In this document: one piece after another, positions 42,010 through 51,196 of the stretch
How the letters are laid out: every line of letters begins with the position of its first letter
Position numbering within the stretch: the first letter of the stretch is position 1
Assembly (NCBI GenBank): GCA_036502625.1
Contig: DASXYG010000055.1
Span: 124,001-188,000 of the forward strand
DNA: 64,000 nucleotides
Reading direction: 5' to 3'
From: DASXYG01 sp036502625
Lineage (GTDB): Bacteria; Actinomycetota; Actinomycetes; Streptosporangiales; Streptosporangiaceae
Position numbers and translations under genes: made by a program
The notes under the pieces: model-generated
The model's database searches: none
Seen by the model: the letters and a program-made list of their open reading frames with translations, nothing else
Told to the model about the DNA's origin: nothing

Positions 42010-42927
42010 TCAGTAGTCGACGGCGACCGTGTACGCGGGGTCGTCGTGCAGGTCCCAGTAGCGTGCGCGGATCTTGGCCGTGAGCGGGCCGGGCGCGCCG
42101 CCGCCCACCGGATGGCCGTCGAGCGTGGCGACCGGCATGACGCCGCCCGCGGTGCTCGTGAGGAACAGCTCCTCGGCCCGGTACAGGTCGTTGACCGGCA
42201 GGTCGCCGACGTACGGCGCGCCGCCGAGCCCCTCGGCGATCTCCAGCACCGTGCGCCGGGTGATCCCCTCCAGGACGCCGCGCGCCGGCGTGCGCAGCCG
42301 CCCGTCGACGACCGCGAACACGTTGAACCCGGGGCCCTCGGTGACGAGGCCGTCGCCGTCCGGGAGGATCGGCAGCGCGGCGCCGCGGTCGTACGCCTCG
42401 AACATCCCGCGCACGAGGTCGCCCCAGTGGAAGTTCTTCACGGTGGGGTCGACGGACCCGGCGGGGATGCGCCGCGTGCCGCGCGTGACGACGACGTCCG
42501 CGCCGCGCTCCTGGGCCTCCGGATGCTGGATCCAGACGTACGGGACGGCGTAGGCGTACAGCCGCGGCGCGAACCTCCGCGGGTCGCGCTCCCCCGCCGG
42601 CGGCACGCCGCGCGTGACGACCGCCTCGACGTACGCCGACCGCAGCCCCGACCTGCGGACCGCCTCAACGAGGATCGCGCGGACCTCGTCGCGGGTGGCG
42701 GGCGGCGTGATGCGGATGCGCGCGCAGCCGCCGTACAGCCGGTCGAGGTGGTCGTCGAGGCGGAAGAACCGCCCGTTCCACACGGCCACCACGTCGTACG
42801 TGAGGTCCGAGCGGGTGAAGCCCACGTCGAGAATCGGAATGCGGGCCTCGGCGATCGGCACGTACGCGCCCTCGATCCAGGCACAGCCGTCGGCGTACGG
42901 GTTCTGCGCGCTCTCACGCTCGGTCGT
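42010..42927 (-). CDS. Class IV (branched-chain/D-amino acid type) aminotransferase, apparent ACG start
   Basis: The PLP fold-type IV signatures are RIPILDVGFTRSDLTYDVV, the catalytic Lys in PTVKNFHWGDL, TEGPGFNVFAV and LTSTAGGVMPV. The family N-terminus (YADGCAWIEGAYVPIAEARI) is encoded upstream of the first conventional start (GTG 42861). A strong GGAGGAGG (42934-42941) stands exactly 6 nt before ACG 42927-42925, giving 305 aa of normal length. ACG in place of ATG is therefore the likely start, by natural use, mutation or sequencing error. Without it a truncated ~283-aa form lacks the first strand. It transfers amino groups between amino acids and keto acids; the substrate is unclear. Confidence 0.8.
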   Translation of the reverse strand, partial: TTERESAQNPYADGCAWIEGAYVPIAEARIPILDVGFTRSDLTYDVVAVWNGRFFRLDDHLDRLYGGCARIRITPPATRDEVRAILVEAVRRSGLRSAYVEAVVTRGVPPAGERDPRRFAPRLYAYAVPYVWIQHPEAQERGADVVVTRGTRRIPAGSVDPTVKNFHWGDLVRGMFEAYDRGAALPILPDGDGLVTEGPGFNVFAVVDGRLRTPARGVLEGITRRTVLEIAEGLGGAPYVGDLPVNDLYRAEELFLTSTAGGVMPVATLDGHPVGGGAPGPLTAKIRARYWDLHDDPAYTVAVDY

Positions 42928-42985
42928 TTGGGGCCTCCTCCGTCGCGCTGCGCTGACGCGGCGACGGTAACCCGGCCCCGGCGCA

Positions 42986-43107
42986 CCTCACCAGGCCCCG
43001 GTCAGGACACGCGGACGACCTTCCCGGTGGTGCTCTCCCGGCGGCGGCACTCCTCACCAGACCCCGGTCAGGGCACGAGGACGACCTTCCCGGTGGTCTC
43101 CCGGCGG
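42986..43107. repeat. Tandem duplication of the 3' end of the oxidoreductase gene
   Basis: Two copies of ~56 bp with 66-bp period begin at 42986 and 43052. They share CTCACCAG(G/A)CCCCGGTCAGG, then GACGACCTTCCCGGTGG and CTCCCGGCGG. The second copy is the real end of the quinone oxidoreductase gene (GKVVLVP, stop); the first is an orphan copy behind it. It marks either a partial tandem duplication or the scar of a deleted paralogue. Confidence 0.7.
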
Positions 43108-44039
43108 GCGAGCGCCGTGTGCGCGGCGGCCGCGTCGGCGAGCCGGAACGCCTGGACGGTCGGGACGAAGTCGCCCTTCGCGGCGGCCTCCAGCGCGCGG
43201 CGCTCCATGTCGGGCCACCGCGAGGGATCGGAGACCATGGTCGTCAGCGCGTTGAGCACGGTGATGTCGCGCTCCTTGAGCGTCTCGGGGTCGGCGGCGA
43301 AGTACGTCCGCGAGGACGCGCCGATGCTCACCATCCGCCCGTGGTCGGCGATCAGCCCGAACGCCGCGTCGGCGATGTCGCCGCCGACGCCGTCGAGCGC
43401 GGCGGTCACCCGGCGCCCGCCGAGCGCGTCGCGCACCTCGCCGTCCCATCCGGGCTTCCGGTAGTCGACGGCGATGTCCGCGCCGAGCGCGCGCACGGCC
43501 CCGACCTTCGCGGCCCCGCCCGCCGCGCCCACGACGGTCGCGCCCAGCCGGTGGGCGTGCTGTACGAGCAGCCGCCCGATGCCCCCGGCCGCCGACGTGA
43601 CCAGCACGGTGTCCTCGCCGGTCAGCCCCGCGATGTCCAGCATGCCGACCGTCGTCGCGCCCGTACGGATCATGGCCACCGCGGTCTCGTACGAGACCCC
43701 GTCCGGGATCACCTGAAGCTGCGCGGCATCGGCCAGCACGAACTCCGCGTACGCCCCCGACCGCACCATCGCGGTCACGACACGCGCCCCGACCCACCCG
43801 GGATCCACGCCCTCCCCCACGGCGTCGACCACCCCCGCGACCTCACTCCCGAACACGGTCGGCAGCTCCGGCAGCGGCGGCCCGATCGCCAGCCCCTCCC
43901 GCACGACGGTCTCCACCTGATGCACCCCGGAGACCTCGGCCGCAACCCGCACCTCCCCCTTCCCCGGGGCGGGCTCGTCCACCTCCTCATACGACAGATT
44001 CCCGGCCGGCCCGAACTCCCGCAGCACAACGCCGTACAT
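43068..44039 (-). CDS. Zinc-type alcohol dehydrogenase-like quinone oxidoreductase
   Basis: ATG 44039 follows GGAG by 5 nt; 323 aa. It has the MDR fold: FGPAGNLSYEEVDEPAPGKG at the start, FGSEVAGVVDAVGEGV (~60), the NADPH-binding TSAAGGIGRLLVQHAHRLGA (~145) and ALDGVGGDIADAAFGLI. The zinc-binding Cys/His cluster is absent, as in quinone oxidoreductase (QOR) members. It would reduce quinones or enones with NADPH. The perfect AACCGATCGGTT palindrome just upstream suggests repression by a TetR-type protein encoded elsewhere. Confidence 0.9.
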   Translation of the reverse strand: MYGVVLREFGPAGNLSYEEVDEPAPGKGEVRVAAEVSGVHQVETVVREGLAIGPPLPELPTVFGSEVAGVVDAVGEGVDPGWVGARVVTAMVRSGAYAEFVLADAAQLQVIPDGVSYETAVAMIRTGATTVGMLDIAGLTGEDTVLVTSAAGGIGRLLVQHAHRLGATVVGAAGGAAKVGAVRALGADIAVDYRKPGWDGEVRDALGGRRVTAALDGVGGDIADAAFGLIADHGRMVSIGASSRTYFAADPETLKERDITVLNALTTMVSDPSRWPDMERRALEAAAKGDFVPTVQAFRLADAAAAHTALARRETTGKVVLVP

Positions 44040-44048
44040 GACATCTCC

Positions 44049-44060
44049 AACCGATCGGTT
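44049..44060. promoter_or_regulatory. Perfect 12-bp palindrome AACCGATCGGTT
   Basis: The palindrome is 9 nt upstream of the oxidoreductase start, overlapping the ribosome-site region. Short palindromes of the ACCGATCGGT kind are typical TetR-family operators. No TetR gene is adjacent. Confidence 0.45.
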
Positions 44061-44132
44061 CACAGCAACACCCCCGATCCTGCAACCTCAACCATGGTAG
44101 AGGTCAACTGTTACGGCTTTCCGTCCCACATG

Positions 44133-44162
44133 TTGGCTTAGCGAAAATTGCCATTCTCTACT
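44133..44162 (+). promoter_or_regulatory. Possible promoter of the STAND-TPR gene
   Basis: TTGGCT (44133-44138) and TCTACT (44157-44162) are 18 bp apart in an AT-richer stretch directly upstream of ATG 44198. The match is moderate and based on spacing and composition only. Confidence 0.3.
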
Positions 44163-44197
44163 AAGTTGAATCGGAGTCCCGAGGAAACGGAATCAGG

Positions 44198-46390
44198 ATG
44201 GCTGGCGGAGAGGAAGACGCGAGCGCGGACCGGCCCGAACGCCCGTCCGCCGCGCGCGAGATCCACAATGCGACGATTCGCGGACCTGTCATCCAGGCAG
44301 GCGATATACGCGGAGGTGTGCATTTCCATCCACAACGGGAAGATCGTCCGCAACCGCGCGAACTCCCGCCCGCGCCGGCTCATTTCACCAATCGCACCGA
44401 CGAGCTGACCCTGCTCGACCAGTTAGCCGAGGAGACGGCGATCGACAGAACCCCGCTGGTCACGGTGGTCGGCGGCGCCGGCGGTGTCGGCAAGACCGCG
44501 CTTCTCGTGCACTGGCTGCACCGCAATCACGACAGCTTTCCCGACGCGCAGTTCTATGTCGATCTCCATGGATTCGCATCCGCCGAACCCATGCCGCCGG
44601 GCGAGGCGCTCGGCAGGTTTCTGCGCTCGCTCGGCGTCGGGCCCGATCGGATGCCGCCCACCCTCGACGAACGCTCGTCGCTTTTCCGGTCGCTCACGGC
44701 CGGGCGCCGCATTTCCATCCTGGCGGACAATGCCGCTTCCGCCGGACAGGTCCGCGCGCTGCTCCCCGGGCACGGCCGCAGCCTGGTGGCGGTGACGAGC
44801 CGCCGCGCCATCCGCGGGCTCACCCACGAGGGCGCGCGGTTCATCGACCTCGGCCCGTTGAGCGCGCGCGGCGCCACCGAGCTCCTTGGCAAGGCGCTCG
44901 GCGACGAACACGCCGTCGCCGGCTCGGACTCCGCGCGAACGGTCGCCGACCTCTGCGGACGGCTGCCGATCGCGATCTGGGCCACGGCCGCACGGCTGGC
45001 CCGGCGTCGCTACTGGGACCTGGAGCGCGTCGTACGGGAGCTGGCGGACGAGCGCCGCCGCATCGCGGAGCTGAGCACCGATGACGAGGTCACCGTACGG
45101 GCGGTCTTCGACCTCTCCTATACCGCCCTGGACGCCGAGTCGGCGGCGCTGTACCGCGTACTCGGCCACTTCCCTGGCCCGGACTTCACCGTGCCGGTCG
45201 CCGCCGCGATGCTCGGCGCCGACGACAGCAGATGCGAACGGATCATCGAGGACCTGGAGGACGTGAGCCTGGTCGAGGAGGTCGCCGACGGCCGGTTCCG
45301 GCTGCACGACCTCATACGCCTCCACGCGGCCGAGAAGTCCGACCGGATCGACACCGAACCGGAGCGGACCCGGGCGCTCGCCCGTGCCGTCTCCTGGTAC
45401 CTCGCGAACACCGCGGCCGCGGACCTCGCCGTCCTGCCCGGACGCTGGCGTATCGGCCCCGCGTACGCGGCCGTGCCCCGCGACCCGCCCCGGTTCCCGT
45501 CTTCGCGTGCGGCGCTGGACTGGCTGGAGGCGGAGCTGCCCAACCTGATGGCGCTGCTGCGCGCCGCGCACGGCGCCGGCCTCAACGCCGAGGTGTGGCA
45601 GTTGTGCGAGACACTGTGGGGCCTGTTCCTGCTGCGCAAGCACTATCCGGAGTGGATCGCCAGCCACGAGATCGGGATCGCCGCCGCGCGCGCATGCGAC
45701 GATCCGGTCGCGGCGGCCAGGATGCTGTTGCAGCTCGGTCGCGCCCGGCTCGATCTCCGTGAGCTCGGCGAGGCTGAGCGCGCTTTCACGGAGTCACGCG
45801 ACCTCGCGCGTGCGGCCGAGCACCAGATCAGCGAGGCGACCGCCGATCAGGAGATCGGGCTCGTCCACATCGCCCGCGGTGAACCGGCCGAGGCCGTCCC
45901 GTACTTCATCGCATCGCGCCGCCTCCACGCCGAGCTCGGTGAGAGCCGGGGCGTCGCGCTGCTCACCCGGCGGATCGGCCAGGCGTACCGGGAGAGCGGC
46001 CGGTACGCCGAGGCCGTCGACCATCTGGAGGCCGCAATCGACCAGTTCACCGAGCTGGGCGACCGGTTCAACACCAGCCGGTCACTGACCGACCTCGCCG
46101 GGACGCACCTCCGAGCGGGCGCGCCCCGGCCGGCGCTCGCCGCGCTCGACCGGGCCCAGGAGATCGCACGCGACGAAGGGGCCGAGTTCGAGGAGGCGAG
46201 CATCAGCCTGCTGCGGGCCGACGCCCTCGAAATGCTCGGCGAGACGGCCGGTGTGCGGGCGCCACTCGAGCACGCGCTCACGATCCTGCGACGGCTGGAC
46301 GCACCGCAGGCGGACACGGTACAGGCGCGCCTCGCCGGCCTCTCCACCCCAGGAGCCGAGGAGCCCGGACAGCAGCAGGTGGACGATTGA
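44198..46390 (+). CDS. STAND NTPase with TPR repeats (NB-ARC type, no DNA-binding domain)
   Basis: This 730-aa protein has an N-terminal tail with the motif NATIRGPVIQAGDIRGGVHF (~24-43), which recurs in many actinobacterial STAND proteins. The NB-ARC-like ATPase has P-loop VVGGAGGVGKTALLVHW (~90), Walker B RRISILADNAAS and the GLPLAI-like GRLPIAIWATAARLA. A winged-helix part (RFRLHDLIRLHAAEKSD) and a C-terminal TPR array (~500-720) follow. No BTAD or LuxR domain is present, so it is not a plain transcription factor. Roles seen for such proteins include regulation and NLR-like defence. It is next to a glycosyltransferase-like gene in opposite orientation. Confidence 0.85.
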   Translation: MAGGEEDASADRPERPSAAREIHNATIRGPVIQAGDIRGGVHFHPQREDRPQPRELPPAPAHFTNRTDELTLLDQLAEETAIDRTPLVTVVGGAGGVGKTALLVHWLHRNHDSFPDAQFYVDLHGFASAEPMPPGEALGRFLRSLGVGPDRMPPTLDERSSLFRSLTAGRRISILADNAASAGQVRALLPGHGRSLVAVTSRRAIRGLTHEGARFIDLGPLSARGATELLGKALGDEHAVAGSDSARTVADLCGRLPIAIWATAARLARRRYWDLERVVRELADERRRIAELSTDDEVTVRAVFDLSYTALDAESAALYRVLGHFPGPDFTVPVAAAMLGADDSRCERIIEDLEDVSLVEEVADGRFRLHDLIRLHAAEKSDRIDTEPERTRALARAVSWYLANTAAADLAVLPGRWRIGPAYAAVPRDPPRFPSSRAALDWLEAELPNLMALLRAAHGAGLNAEVWQLCETLWGLFLLRKHYPEWIASHEIGIAAARACDDPVAAARMLLQLGRARLDLRELGEAERAFTESRDLARAAEHQISEATADQEIGLVHIARGEPAEAVPYFIASRRLHAELGESRGVALLTRRIGQAYRESGRYAEAVDHLEAAIDQFTELGDRFNTSRSLTDLAGTHLRAGAPRPALAALDRAQEIARDEGAEFEEASISLLRADALEMLGETAGVRAPLEHALTILRRLDAPQADTVQARLAGLSTPGAEEPGQQQVDD

Positions 46391-46663
46391 CGCGCACAGC
46401 CCGAGGGGAAACGCACCGGTCACCCGGAATCTGCGCAGCGGATCTCCCCGGGCCGCGATGATCCGGCCGCCGGGGCCGGCGGCGCTGGCCGCGACGAGGC
46501 ATCCGGGCCAGTCGCGGAGCAGATCCACGGGTTCCGCCCGCCCGCGGTGGTCGACCAGGACGTCCGCCGATTCCCGGCACCACGGCGCGGACCCGTGCAC
46601 GTCCGCCACCAGGTGTTCGTCCGTCCCCCTCGGCAGCTCCCACCGCATCCACACCCCGGCCAT
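46082..46663 (-). CDS. Uncharacterised protein, frame running antisense into the STAND gene end
   Basis: ATG 46663 overlaps the glycosyltransferase-like stop (TGATG), the usual sign of translational coupling. The first ~91 codons (MAGVWMRWELPRGTDEHLV, then GSAPWCRESADVLVDHRGRA) lie in free DNA and look coding. After 46390 the frame continues for 308 bp opposite the 3' end of the STAND gene, and that part is unlike natural protein. The true gene may have lost its stop or be truncated. I recognise no family. Confidence 0.4.
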   Translation of the reverse strand: MAGVWMRWELPRGTDEHLVADVHGSAPWCRESADVLVDHRGRAEPVDLLRDWPGCLVAASAAGPGGRIIAARGDPLRRFRVTGAFPLGLCASIVHLLLSGLLGSWGGEAGEARLYRVRLRCVQPSQDRERVLEWRPHTGRLAEHFEGVGPQQADARLLELGPFVACDLLGPVERGERRPGRARSEVRPGEVGQ

Positions 46664-47901
46664 CACGCCGCCTCGGGGAACGGCACGATCGGTACGGGCG
46701 CGGGCGCCGGCTCGGTGTGCGCGGGACGTGCCGGTTCGGGCAGATCCATCAGCTCGTACATCACCGACCTGATCAGCTCCGCGCTGCGGCCGGGCACCGA
46801 GCTGGCGCGTGCCCGGATCTCGGCGTAGCGGAGCGGAGCGTAGTCCGCCATGACCGCATCGATCTGCGGACGCAGCGGCAATCCGGAGTCGAGCCGGGGC
46901 GCGATCCGCGCGAGCAGCGCCATCTGGGACGACGGATCGATGCCGGACTCGTCCGGGAACGCGGCCAGCGCGACCGGGCGGCCGGCGGCCGCCGCGTAGT
47001 ACGTGACCGAGCCGCAGTCGCCGAGTACGACATCCGCGGCTACCAGTGCGCCGTGCCATCCGTGCTCCGGCGGCAGCAGCCGCATCCCGGCCCGGATACA
47101 GTCGGCGTACCAGGCGGTAACTTGCCGCCGTCCATGCCACGCCCACACGTTCGGGTGCACCGCGGCGGCCACCTGGTAGCGGTCGGCAGGCAGCGCCGCC
47201 ATCAGCCGCGGCAGCAGGTCCGGGTGGCGCCCGAGCAGCGAGCTCGTCTGGTGCGAGCTCGACACGACGACGAGCCGCCGCCCCTGCCGTACGCCGAGTG
47301 CTGCTCGGTACTCCGCGCGGTGTGCGGCGCTCGCCAGCAGGCGGTCGTACGCCGGGTCGCCGGCCACCCGCGCGACCGGCACGGCCTCCGGGCACCCCTG
47401 GGCGAGCTGCTCGAGCTGCGCCTCGTGGGCGACGACGATCGCCGACGGCACGATGCGCCCGTACTTGACGATCGCGGCGGGCGACGCGTCACCGGAGTAC
47501 CGGCGCCCCGCGGGCCCCTCGCCGGACCGCAGCGCCGCCTGGTATCGCGCGAATCCCACGCCGTGCGGCAGATAGAGAACCGGCGCGTGCAGCGATTCCA
47601 GCGAGCCGTGCGTGGCCGCGACAGCGAGATCGAACCTGGACGCGATCGCCAGCCGCCACGGGATGACCACGGCTCCCAGGCCGCGCAGGTACTCGGCGGT
47701 TCCCGCGCCGAACCGCTGCGTCGGCGCCTGCGTGTACACCACCTGGATCCGGCGGTCGGCCTCCAACATCGGCACGACCTCGGCAAGCCGAGTGCCCGCC
47801 GTCAGGTGGTGCACCGGCACCAGGACCGTACGGTCGACCGCGCGGGTCGCGCAGACCGACCGGTCGAGGCCGAACGGCCCCAATGGCGCTTCGCCCGTCA
47901 T
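46663..47901 (-). CDS. GT-B-fold glycosyltransferase/CDP-glycerol transferase-like protein
   Basis: This 412-aa protein starts at ATG 47901 after GAGGAGT. The N-terminal half has alternating strands and LYLPHGVGFARYQ (~130), VAHEAQLEQLAQ and GDPAYDRLLAS. The C-terminal half has RRLVVVSSSHQTSSLLGRH and DVVLGDCGSVTYYAAAAGRP (~315), with PVALAAFPD following. A D-x-G-S-x-x-Y-E/A loop late in the protein is typical of teichoic-acid CDP-glycerol transferases and UDP-GlcNAc epimerases, so nucleotide-sugar or polyol-phosphate transfer is likely. The protein ends in a Pro/Ala-rich tail. It is divergent from the SARP gene. Confidence 0.6.
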   Translation of the reverse strand: MTGEAPLGPFGLDRSVCATRAVDRTVLVPVHHLTAGTRLAEVVPMLEADRRIQVVYTQAPTQRFGAGTAEYLRGLGAVVIPWRLAIASRFDLAVAATHGSLESLHAPVLYLPHGVGFARYQAALRSGEGPAGRRYSGDASPAAIVKYGRIVPSAIVVAHEAQLEQLAQGCPEAVPVARVAGDPAYDRLLASAAHRAEYRAALGVRQGRRLVVVSSSHQTSSLLGRHPDLLPRLMAALPADRYQVAAAVHPNVWAWHGRRQVTAWYADCIRAGMRLLPPEHGWHGALVAADVVLGDCGSVTYYAAAAGRPVALAAFPDESGIDPSSQMALLARIAPRLDSGLPLRPQIDAVMADYAPLRYAEIRARASSVPGRSAELIRSVMYELMDLPEPARPAHTEPAPAPVPIVPFPEAA

Positions 47902-48127
47902 GACTCCTCCTCGTGGGTCGTCTCCATGACCGCCACGATGGGCCGCGCGCCTGGACGGCACGGCGGACGGGAAGCTGGATCACCTTGACGAAAGGCTTGG
48001 AAGAAATCTGACGGTCCGCCGGACGAACGGATTGTCCATCGTCAACATGTGGCCACGCCGATGCTGATTGGGCGGTTGCCGTACGTGGAAAACCAACGAC
48101 TGATGGGGCACGTCTAGGGAGTTGCCA

Positions 48128-51100
48128 GTGGAACTCCACATTCTCGGCCCGGTAGAGCTCTGGGCCGACGGACGCCGCCACGCGGTCGGCTCACCCCGGC
48201 AGCGCGGCATCCTCGCCCTTCTCGCGATGAACGTCCGCCGCCCGGTGCCGATCGACGCCCTCATCGACCGGCTCTGGCCGGAGAACCGGCCCACGCGGTC
48301 CACGATCCACAGCTACGTCGCCCGATTAAGGACGGCACTGCAAAACGCCACCGACGCGGCCAGAATCGACCTGCGCGACCACGGCTACGTCCTGGAGACG
48401 GACCCCGACCTGATCGACATCTACCGCTTCAGGAGGCTCCACGAGCAGGCGGACAGCCTTGCCGAGAGCGGGCAGGACGCCGAAGCCGCCGCGCTGATGC
48501 GGGAGGCCGCCGCGCTGCGGACCGGAAGCCCCCTCGCCGACCTGCGCGGCGCGTGGGCGGAGCAGAACCGGCTGGCACTCGACGAGGAACTGCTCGCCGC
48601 CTCGGTCAGCCGGATCCGTGTCGAGCTCCGGCTCGGCCGGCACGCCGCACTCGTCGGCGAGCTCACGCACCTCGTCGCCGAGTACCCCTTCCATCAGGAG
48701 CTGCTCGCGCTGCTGATGCAGGCCCTGGACGGATGCGGCCAGACCGCCCGTGCGCTCGAGGTCTACCAGCGCCAGCGGCGCCGCTTCGTGGACGAGCTCG
48801 GCACCGAGCCTGGACGCAGGGTCCGCGAGCTGCAGCAGCGCCTGATCGCCGGCGATCAGGGCACCGACGAGGAAACCGCGCGCCCCCGGATCCGCCGCCC
48901 GAACACCATCCCCCGCGCACTGGCGGACTTCATCGGCCGCGAGTCCGAGATCGAGCGCCTCCTGGCGGCGTGCCCCACGCCCGGGCCGAACTCGCGGGGC
49001 GGCGTGATCGCCATCGACGGAATGCCGGGGGTCGGCAAGTCCACGCTCGCCCTACAGCTCGCGCACCGGCTCGCCGATTCGTACCCGGACGCCCGCATCC
49101 ATCTCGATCTCGGTGCGCACAGTGCGCGCGAACCCCTCGACCCGCCGGACGCGCTGGCGCGGCTGCTGCCGATGGTCGACGTTCCCGAGGCCGGAATTCC
49201 GCCGAGCCTGGACGAGCGCGCCGACCTCTGGCGGACCCGCCTGGCCGAACGGCGCGCCATCATCGTGCTGGACGACACGGCCGACGACGACCAGGTCAGG
49301 TACCTGCTCCCCGGGTCGTCGCCCAGCCTGGTGATCATCACGAGCCGCCGCCGACTCAGTGCGCTCGACGGCGTACGCCCGTTCACCCTCGACGTCATGT
49401 CCCCCGACGACGCGGCGCGGATGCTGCACGCCATCATCACGCCCGCCCAAGCCGATGACGACGAAGCGACGGCTACGGTCATCCGCCAGTGCGGGGCGCT
49501 CCCGCTGGCGATCCGGCTGGCGGCCACCCGGCTGCGCGACCGGCCCGCCCGCACGATGCGGGACCTCGCCGGCCAGCTCCACAGCATGGGCAGCGTCCTG
49601 GGCGTGCGGATGGGCGACCGCAGCGTACGGGTCACCTTCGAGCTGTCGTACCGGGACCTTTCGGCCGGGCAGCGGCGCGCCTTCCGCCTGCTGAGCCTGC
49701 ACACCGGCACCGAGTTCACCCTGGAGTCCGCCGCCGCCCTGCTCGGCCTGGAACACGACGCGGCCGTCCATGCGATCGACGGGCTGCTCGACGACAACCT
49801 GCTGGAAGAGCGGTCACGCGGCGGCTACCGGTTCCACGACCTGCTGCGCGAGTACGCGCGCGAGCGCACCGAGGCCGAGGACGACGAGACCGTACGCGCC
49901 GGCTGCGTCCAGCGGCTGTGCACGTACTTCCTCGCCATCGCCGAGCACGGCGACCAGCGGCGGCTTGAGCGGGAGAGCTCCGGCATCCTCGGTTACGCGC
50001 AGGGTCCGCACGACCGGCAGCCGGAGCTCGCGCACGCCATCGCGTCGTTCGTGGAGACCACGGCACGGTGGAACGAGGGCGTCGAGATCCACCGGAAGGC
50101 CATGCTGACCTTGCGGTCCGCCGGTGAGCCCATCCGCGAGGCGGCGGCCATGGTGGACCTCGCGCTCGTGGACCTGCGCTGCGGCCGCTATGAGGAGGCC
50201 GAGGACCTCGCGCGGGACGCGGCGGACGTCTGCCGTGCGGCCGGCGACCCGCGCGGCGAGGCGGCGGCCCTGGACCGGCTCGGCCTGGCGCGGTGGCATC
50301 TCGCCGCGTACGACCAGGCACTGGAGAACCTCGACGCGTCCGCCACGATCTGCCGGAGGCTCGGCGACCGTAAAGGCGAGGCCACCGCACTGGCACACAG
50401 CGCGATGGTACTTTTTCATATGGGTCGCTACGACACGGCAACTCTCATTACCGAGCGCGCACTGAGCGCATATCGCGCCGTCGGGCACCTGCGCGGAGAA
50501 ATCGAGTCACTCAGCAATCTTGGAGATATCCAAATGCGTCTCGGACGCCCCGAGGACGCACTAGATAATTACCTATTGTCATCACGCCTCAATGAGGACG
50601 CGATCCATCCGCAGGACACCGCGATCGACCTCGCCAACATCGGGACCTGCCGCCTCGCGATGGGCGAGACCGACGAGGCGTTCGCCTCCTTCCGCCGGGC
50701 CCTCGGCATATACCGGGAAATCGGCGACCGGACCGGCGTCGCGGAAGTGCTGGACAATATCGGCGCGACGTATCAGGCGATCGGCCGGAACGACGCCGCG
50801 TTGAGCCACCACCAGAACGCGCTTCGGATCGCACGGGACGTTTCGGAACCCATGGAAGAATGCCGAGCCATGCGGCATATCGGCGCTATTTATACGAACA
50901 CCGGCAAATACCGCCTGGCGATCGAACACCTCGACGGCGCGCTCGAGATCGCCCGCCGCATCCGCGAGCCGTACGAGACCGGGCTCATCCTCGCCGCTCA
51001 AGGCGACGTGCTCCACCGCACTCACCGCCAGGCCGAGGCCCGCGACCGATGGACGGAAGCCGCGGACGCCCTCCGAAGCCTCGGCCTACGCGAGGCCGAG

Positions 51101-51145
51101 GACATCGAGAGCCGGATCAACGGGCTGGCGGTGACGAGTCTCTAG
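48128..51145 (+). CDS. SARP (BTAD) - NB-ARC - TPR regulator, AfsR-like
   Basis: GTG 48128 (VELHILGPVELW) fits the family start and follows AGGGAG by 6 nt; TTG 48122 is in frame upstream. The 1005-aa protein has a winged-helix DNA-binding domain (~1-95: RQRGILALLAMNVRRPVPID, STIHSYVARLRTAL), a BTAD domain (~95-245: ELLALLMQALDGCGQTARAL, YQRQRRRFVDELGTEPG), an ATPase with P-loop IDGMPGVGKSTLALQ (~298) and Walker B RRAIIVLDDTA, and C-terminal TPRs (~650-1000). AfsR-type SARPs activate antibiotic clusters from direct heptamer repeats at 11-bp period. Such a repeat set lies at 15356-15398, a possible but distant target. Confidence 0.93.
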   Translation: MELHILGPVELWADGRRHAVGSPRQRGILALLAMNVRRPVPIDALIDRLWPENRPTRSTIHSYVARLRTALQNATDAARIDLRDHGYVLETDPDLIDIYRFRRLHEQADSLAESGQDAEAAALMREAAALRTGSPLADLRGAWAEQNRLALDEELLAASVSRIRVELRLGRHAALVGELTHLVAEYPFHQELLALLMQALDGCGQTARALEVYQRQRRRFVDELGTEPGRRVRELQQRLIAGDQGTDEETARPRIRRPNTIPRALADFIGRESEIERLLAACPTPGPNSRGGVIAIDGMPGVGKSTLALQLAHRLADSYPDARIHLDLGAHSAREPLDPPDALARLLPMVDVPEAGIPPSLDERADLWRTRLAERRAIIVLDDTADDDQVRYLLPGSSPSLVIITSRRRLSALDGVRPFTLDVMSPDDAARMLHAIITPAQADDDEATATVIRQCGALPLAIRLAATRLRDRPARTMRDLAGQLHSMGSVLGVRMGDRSVRVTFELSYRDLSAGQRRAFRLLSLHTGTEFTLESAAALLGLEHDAAVHAIDGLLDDNLLEERSRGGYRFHDLLREYARERTEAEDDETVRAGCVQRLCTYFLAIAEHGDQRRLERESSGILGYAQGPHDRQPELAHAIASFVETTARWNEGVEIHRKAMLTLRSAGEPIREAAAMVDLALVDLRCGRYEEAEDLARDAADVCRAAGDPRGEAAALDRLGLARWHLAAYDQALENLDASATICRRLGDRKGEATALAHSAMVLFHMGRYDTATLITERALSAYRAVGHLRGEIESLSNLGDIQMRLGRPEDALDNYLLSSRLNEDAIHPQDTAIDLANIGTCRLAMGETDEAFASFRRALGIYREIGDRTGVAEVLDNIGATYQAIGRNDAALSHHQNALRIARDVSEPMEECRAMRHIGAIYTNTGKYRLAIEHLDGALEIARRIREPYETGLILAAQGDVLHRTHRQAEARDRWTEAADALRSLGLREAEDIESRINGLAVTSL

Positions 51146-51196
51146 AGCACGCGCAGTCGACGGCGAGCGACTTCTCCGTCACCGATCCGTACTCAG

